Positions 60,501-64,000 of a stretch of DNA of 64,000 nucleotides are shown here, piece after piece; position 1 is the stretch's first letter, and each line of letters opens with the position of its first letter. This DNA comes from Colius striatus (lineage: Eukaryota; Chordata; Aves; Coliiformes; Coliidae). The stretch is from positions 12,180,915-12,244,914 of the forward strand of contig NC_084771.1 in the NCBI RefSeq assembly GCF_028858725.1, read 5' to 3'. A model generated the notes under the pieces. It ran no database searches, was not told the DNA's origin, and was given only the letters and a program-made list of their open reading frames with translations. Made by a program: the position numbers and the translations under genes.

Positions 60501-62123
60501 AAAAGAAACGTCTCTTTCGCAGTATTGTATTATGCAACAGATTCTGAAGAGACAGCTAAAGCAGAGTTATTCTGAAAATAACAATGAATATGTATGAATG
60601 TCTATTTTTGAAAAACTGACAGCAGATAATCTGAAGGGATCATCTCAGAAAGCATTTCCCATTACCACCTCATATTAGAATATCAGGCTATTTAAAGCAA
60701 CTGGAAATACCCGATGAATTAAAACTTGAAATAATAAAAAACTACTCTCTCCATTTTCACTGCAATTTTATCACATCACACAATCTATGTGAGGTATAGG
60801 CAAAACCCTACATAATTCAAACCATTTTGTACTTTTAGAAACAACACCAAACCTTATAGTGAGGCAATAAAATTTATAAGTAAAGAAACACTAAAGCCAA
60901 GTAAAACTTACATATTAACCTCAAAATCTTAAAGCTAGTACCATATGCTCTTAAGACAAAAGGCCTCCATTATATACAAGTCAAATTATCTTGAAGCATG
61001 AGTCCTTCAAAGACTTTCCATTTTCCAACACAATTACATATACACAATAACTGTGTGTAAGTAACCACAGGAATGTGTAAGTATTCAGACAGAAATAAAT
61101 AGATAGAATCAATGCTCATATATGAAGTCACCACATTTACATTTGGATATTTACCTGCCAACTATATGGGGACACTGGCGAATTCACTTCATCTGTTGAG
61201 ACACTAAAAATCAAGATGAGAAGAGTTATGAAATGTTTTAAAGAACACAAAAAAACTAGTACAAAGTAACTACATACTATTTTGAAAGTAAACACTTCAA
61301 AATCAACTTCTCCGCACCACTACAATGTTTCTTGGCAACCTATACATGGATGTCAAAACGTGGATAAAATGTATGACCATCTGAGTAAAATCTCAAATCA
61401 TTTAATTTTCCTCTACCATACACTCTCTTCCACATTATAGCACTTGATTCAGATCAAGGTTTTTCTTAAGCAACTTGATTTTAGAGATTACTAATTTCTC
61501 CTTTGTTGTCTCACATCTCAAAACAACCAATGAAATATTTTGTTCAAAGCTTTTCGACACATCCTCCACAGGCACTAAAGGTTTTTCAGGTTGAATTCCC
61601 AGCAGTACTATTCAACAGTGCTTAAGAGCACAAACCAACTGCCAGGGAGGAAAATCTGGATACCTAAGCACAGATGTCTGTAACATCTAAAACTGAATTC
61701 CTGTCTTTGGGCACTTGAATTGCTGCTGTAATCACACCCACAAATTAGTTTCTGGGTGACATCAGCTTTCATAAAGGCTCAAAAGAACTTTTCTTTTTTA
61801 AGCTGAAAGAAAGAATCACACAGAATGGCAGAGGTTGGAAGGGACCTCTAAGAGATCACCTAGTCCAACCTCTCTTCTAAAGCAGGTCCACCTATATCAG
61901 GTCACACAGGAATGCATCCAAGAATAGATTATTGTGTACCTTCTATTTCGAGTTAAAAATCATTATGACAGAAGATGGCAGTAGTGACACAGAATAAGTA
62001 TAAAAATTAATAATACAATACTAAAAGCTGTGATACATTGAAGTATATCGATACCATTTTTCAGATTCCATTGGTTGCTTTGGCCTGCTCCTTGTGCTTA
62101 CTGAAACTGAATGATTAAGAAGC
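51461..62123 (-). CDS. LRCH2: LRCH2, leucine-rich repeat and calponin-homology domain protein 2, 3' part (last 10 coding exons)
   Basis: Intracellular scaffold of the LRCH family, with N-terminal leucine-rich repeats, a linker and a C-terminal calponin-homology (CH) domain. Family members bind DOCK6-8 exchange factors, and LRCH2 itself is little studied (family knowledge). Minus-strand exons: 62055-62123, 61155-61203, 59553-59669, 57903-57947, 57442-57492, 56333-56390, 54140-54252, 53044-53181, 52693-52770, 51461-51580. All are flanked by AG/GT, their phases join, and together they encode 278 residues plus stop. The CH domain begins near LKVILPDDIGAAL and includes LCHLANHIRPRSVASIHVPS and the KCRRNVENFLDACKKLG helix. 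The paralogues LRCH1, 3 and 4 share these blocks; PDDIGAALMDG in the CH exon and the IL13RA2 neighbour favour LRCH2. The leucine-rich repeats are outside the window. Confidence 0.95.
52693..52770 (-). CDS. LRCH2: LRCH2 CH-domain exon 2
   Basis: 78 nt, 26 codons, phase 0 at both ends. It encodes PKLSMAKCRRNVENFLDACK and then KLGVPQ, the CH-domain helix with the conserved NVxxFLxAC motif. The acceptor is CTTTACAG and the donor is CACAG|GTACAC. Confidence 0.97.
53044..53181 (-). CDS. LRCH2: LRCH2 CH-domain exon 1
   Basis: 138 nt, 46 codons, phase 0 at both ends. It encodes NLESRLKVILPDDIGAALMD and then GVVLCHLANHIRPRSVASIH, VPSPAV. The GxxLCxLxNxIRP pattern is the actin-binding-type CH core. 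The acceptor is TTCAACAG and the donor is GCAGTG|GTAAGT. Confidence 0.97.
54140..54252 (-). CDS. LRCH2: LRCH2 exon before the CH domain
   Basis: 113 nt, phase 1 to phase 0. It encodes AFSRASRQDYGAVDPGFTM and then RRKMEHLREEREQIRQLRN, a conserved helical lead-in to the CH domain. The acceptor is TTTAATAG and the donor is CGCAAT|GTATGT. Confidence 0.95.
54509..54716 (-). mobile_element. CR1 LINE 3' fragment in LRCH2 intron
   Basis: Reverse-oriented CR1 with ATAGAATCATAGAATGGTAG, GGGACCTTTAGAGATCATCT and GCCAGGGCTCCCTCACCTGA. It is sense relative to LRCH2 and lies about 260 bp upstream of the exon at 54140-54252. Confidence 0.95.
56333..56390 (-). CDS. LRCH2: LRCH2 linker exon
   Basis: 58 nt, phase 0 to phase 1: DYERTDSNTHGPFGLKPRS. 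The GPFGLKPRSAFSR junction with the next exon is a recognisable LRCH block. The acceptor is TTTAACAG and the donor is TCAG|GTAAGC. Confidence 0.92.
57442..57492 (-). CDS. LRCH2: LRCH2 short linker exon (51 nt)
   Basis: 51 nt, phase 0 at both ends: QDSDNTNVSPQSPVSSE. The acceptor is CTTTTTAG and the donor is TCTGAG|GTACAA. It could also be skipped in frame. Confidence 0.87.
57903..57947 (-). CDS. LRCH2: LRCH2 short linker exon (45 nt)
   Basis: 45 nt, phase 0 at both ends: YKSSRKSSSGNENDE. The acceptor is TTTTGCAG and the donor is GATGAG|GTGAGA. Being a multiple of three, it could be skipped without shifting the frame. Confidence 0.87.
59553..59669 (-). CDS. LRCH2: LRCH2 linker exon, basic coiled stretch
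   Basis: 117 nt, phase 0 at both ends, 39 residues. It begins PLENQKDSTDEQRWPE and ends RRRSKQIRKEYLK, a highly charged and probably helical stretch. The acceptor is CTTTCTAG and the donor is AAAG|GTAAGG. Confidence 0.92.
59797..60208 (+). mobile_element. Degraded avian ERV LTR, about 410 bp, internally deleted
   Basis: It begins TGTCGTGCTTTAATCCCAGC and contains AAAACTCGTGGGTTGAGATA, GTGCTGCCCAGTGCAGTTGC and AATTAACTCTATGCCAGCC, the block order I know from a common avian LTR of the TGTGGTGGTTTAACCC group. Compared with that family a mid-to-3' segment is missing. No convincing target-site duplication is left. It lies in an LRCH2 intron (between exons 61155-61203 and 59553-59669), antisense to the gene. 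Confidence 0.72.
61155..61203 (-). CDS. LRCH2: LRCH2 linker exon
   Basis: 49 nt, entering in phase 2 and leaving in phase 0. It encodes VSTDEVNSPVSPYSWQ after a shared Cys codon. The SPVSPYSWQ motif is typical of the LRCH linker. The acceptor is GATTTTTAG and the donor is GGCAG|GTAAAT. Confidence 0.88.
61811..61925 (-). mobile_element. CR1 LINE 3' fragment in LRCH2 intron
   Basis: Reverse-oriented CR1 with AGAATCACACAGAATGGCAG, GGTTGGAAGGGACCTCTAAG and TCAGGTCACACAGGAATG. About 130 bp upstream of it on the plus axis lies the 62055-62123 exon. Confidence 0.94.
62055..62123 (-). CDS. LRCH2: LRCH2 linker exon
   Basis: 69 nt, entering and leaving in phase 2. It encodes LLNHSVSVSTRSRPKQPMES and then EK, a Ser/basic-rich linker. 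The acceptor is CTTTCTAG and the donor is AAATG|GTATCG. Confidence 0.85.
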
Positions 62124-64000
62124 CTAGAAAGAAAGAAAATACATATTTATTCAACAGCTTTGTAGTTTGTTTTGTTAGAATATGTTACTTTTACTGCACA
62201 TTTCCTGTAAATGTTTTGGACATTAAGGTGACATTTCCAGTAAAATTAGAATAGGTATGTGCATACACATCTGAAATCCAAGCCCAATCCTGCTTCCATT
62301 TAAGTCAACAATATTGTTTCCAGCTCTTGAAATATTTCAAGTTCTGAATTTTGCCATTTCAACTCATCTCACTTTATGACAATTCAAACCAATATGGAAG
62401 TCTCCCTAAATAGACACAATTTTAACTGATCTCACACACAAGTAAAGTTATGCTGCCCTCAACAGAAAAGGCTCCACTGGTCACTAAAATTAGAAGACAG
62501 AAAATAGTCAGCCTAAAGCAGACAAGAAATGATACACAGATTAAGCACAAGAAGTCAGTCAGTAGAAGCAGGAAAGAAAGTAGCTGAGGAAGAAACACAG
62601 CAAGTGCAAAGGGAAAAAAAGAGGCACAAACTGTAAAAATGCAGGCTAAGATCCAAATGAAAAGTTAAACACAGAAATGAACCAATGGAAGTTCAATTCT
62701 TCTAAAGAGTAAAGAGTCAAAAAAAGCCTAAACTTACACAGAGACTCAGAAATGGTTTTTTCATCTAGAACAAACACATACCACATGTGAGCAGACAGGA
62801 AAAAGATATGAGCTATTATGGATGTTTAAAGTGTTAGAAATAACAAAACAATCAGTAACACTGAAAAATAAATGTTTTCAGGTGTCACATGGAAGAGTAA
62901 CTAGAATGAATAACTCTGAATTCGTAGAAGTAGTAATATTACACTTCAACACTGACTTCATGTGCAGAACTGTGATCAAAGTTTATTTATGTTGAATTAT
63001 ATAGAGAACTTAAGAATCATAAAGAAACAGAACAGCGACTATTCAACAGCAGTAAAACAGTAGGCATCTCTTTATCTTTCATTATCATTTCATAGGGCAG
63101 TACAACCATTAACTTCAAATGACTGATGATTTTTCAGTCAGATTTCTGTGATTATGATAACTTTGAGCTCAGTAATATCATTTGTACTTTAAATCTCTCA
63201 CTGGGAACCTCAATTTAATGGGATTATGGGAAGTTAAGCCTGTAAGCCAACACAGTCTACAGCATTTATAGTCTGCAGCATCTGCTCCCTCTATGTTGTC
63301 TTTGAAAACTAGGTGTATTCCAGAATTATATTACAGTCTGAAAAAAGCATTACAACAAATTACAAAAGCATAGGTTAGCAAAACATAACAAAGTCATTTT
63401 AAAGTCACTATTTTTAGAGAGAATTTCCACTGAAATTAGTCTCATATTTTCAACTGGAAGCAGTGAGAAATTCAGGAGAGATATTGTAGCAAATGTGGCT
63501 ATTTCAACAGAATGAGCTTTATTAAAAGATAAATTATTCATCTAACGTTTGATGCAACACTTGCACCAAAACTGACACTATCAGTGTACTGTTTCCACAT
63601 ATGGCTCTGCTTTGTGATCATAAGCTATGCTCTTAGGGATTTAGACAGTTTTAGGAAGTCACTACTGCACTGAAGAAGAATAAATAAGCTAAGATTGGAC
63701 TATCCAGAGTAAGTTCCAGAATTTCTATTGATGAAATAACAAAGTCTGAAATCCCTTGATTCATCAGCTACACATCTCAGCATTGCCTACACAGCCCATT
63801 GCAGATGTCTTGTTACATGTGAGGTTTGTGCATCTGCAAATGCTTCCCTCGTGGCTGTCAAATACAAAACAAATTGTGGCTGGTCATGCTAGCTTGAAAA
63901 TGACAATGTTAAAAAAAAGATATCTTAAATGAAACTACAAACACTTTTGCCTAAGGTTTTATACTTCAGGTATTAAACATTCAAAACCAAAAAACTGAAG
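62124..64000. other. LRCH2: LRCH2 intronic sequence to window edge
   Basis: AT-rich intron. Apart from the candidate microexon at 62740-62764, I see no exon. The upstream LRCH2 exons, including the leucine-rich repeats, must lie beyond position 64000. Confidence 0.7.
62740..62764 (-). CDS. LRCH2: Candidate 25-nt LRCH2 microexon
   Basis: A pyrimidine-rich acceptor (GTGTTTGTTCTAG) is followed by 25 nt coding (x)D-EKTISES-L and a GTGTAAGT donor. It enters in phase 1 and leaves in phase 2, which is exactly the phase the next exon (62123) needs, giving ...EKTISESLLLNHS. A donor 2 nt further on is closer to consensus but would introduce a stop. I know of no independent support. Confidence 0.42.

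Noticed and set aside
1-64000. Search for CRISPR arrays, tRNA or rRNA genes, operons or phage-like modules
   Set aside because: None seen. The exon-intron structure and avian repeats show this is vertebrate nuclear DNA.

Overview
This window is vertebrate nuclear DNA, and its repeats point to a bird. About a dozen CR1 LINE 3' ends are present, with the ATTCTRTG-type terminus and the TTGGAAGGGACCTTTAGAG core. There are also two LTRs that start TGTGGTGG / TGTCGTGC, a type common in non-galliform birds. Genes are split into short exons with GT-AG introns, and there are no bacterial-style operons, tRNAs, rRNAs or CRISPR arrays. Both recognised genes lie on the minus strand.

Left to right: (1) 1-10.7 kb is intergenic, with no gene I can support. 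(2) 10.7-26.0 kb (possibly to 27.9 kb) is a complete IL13RA2 gene, the interleukin-13 receptor alpha-2 or decoy receptor. Nine coding exons join in frame to a 379-residue protein; the human protein has 380. A poly(A) signal lies at 10697-10702. Its introns and flanks hold most of the CR1 copies, and the intron between exons 2 and 3 holds a 1.1-kb solo LTR with a perfect 5-bp target-site duplication. (3) 28-42 kb is intergenic, poor in recognisable repeats and without a supportable gene. (4) 42-51.4 kb is an AT-rich, nearly repeat-free block directly downstream of LRCH2. It probably holds the LRCH2 3' UTR and conserved non-coding DNA. (5) 51.46-62.12 kb holds the last ten coding exons of LRCH2 (leucine-rich repeat and calponin-homology protein 2). 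They encode the linker and the C-terminal CH domain, 278 residues. The leucine-rich repeats must lie beyond the right edge. A 25-nt candidate microexon lies at 62740-62764.

The order IL13RA2-LRCH2, both on the same strand, matches human Xq23 and is an ancient linkage. The two proteins are not known to work together: IL13RA2 is a cell-surface IL-13 sink and LRCH2 is an intracellular scaffold. I found no convincing undescribed system. The most useful second looks are the reconstructed exon structures (including a divergent WSXWS motif), the LRCH2 microexon, the dated LTR insertions, the candidate IL13RA2 first exon, and the repeat-free, locally CpG-dense block downstream of LRCH2.
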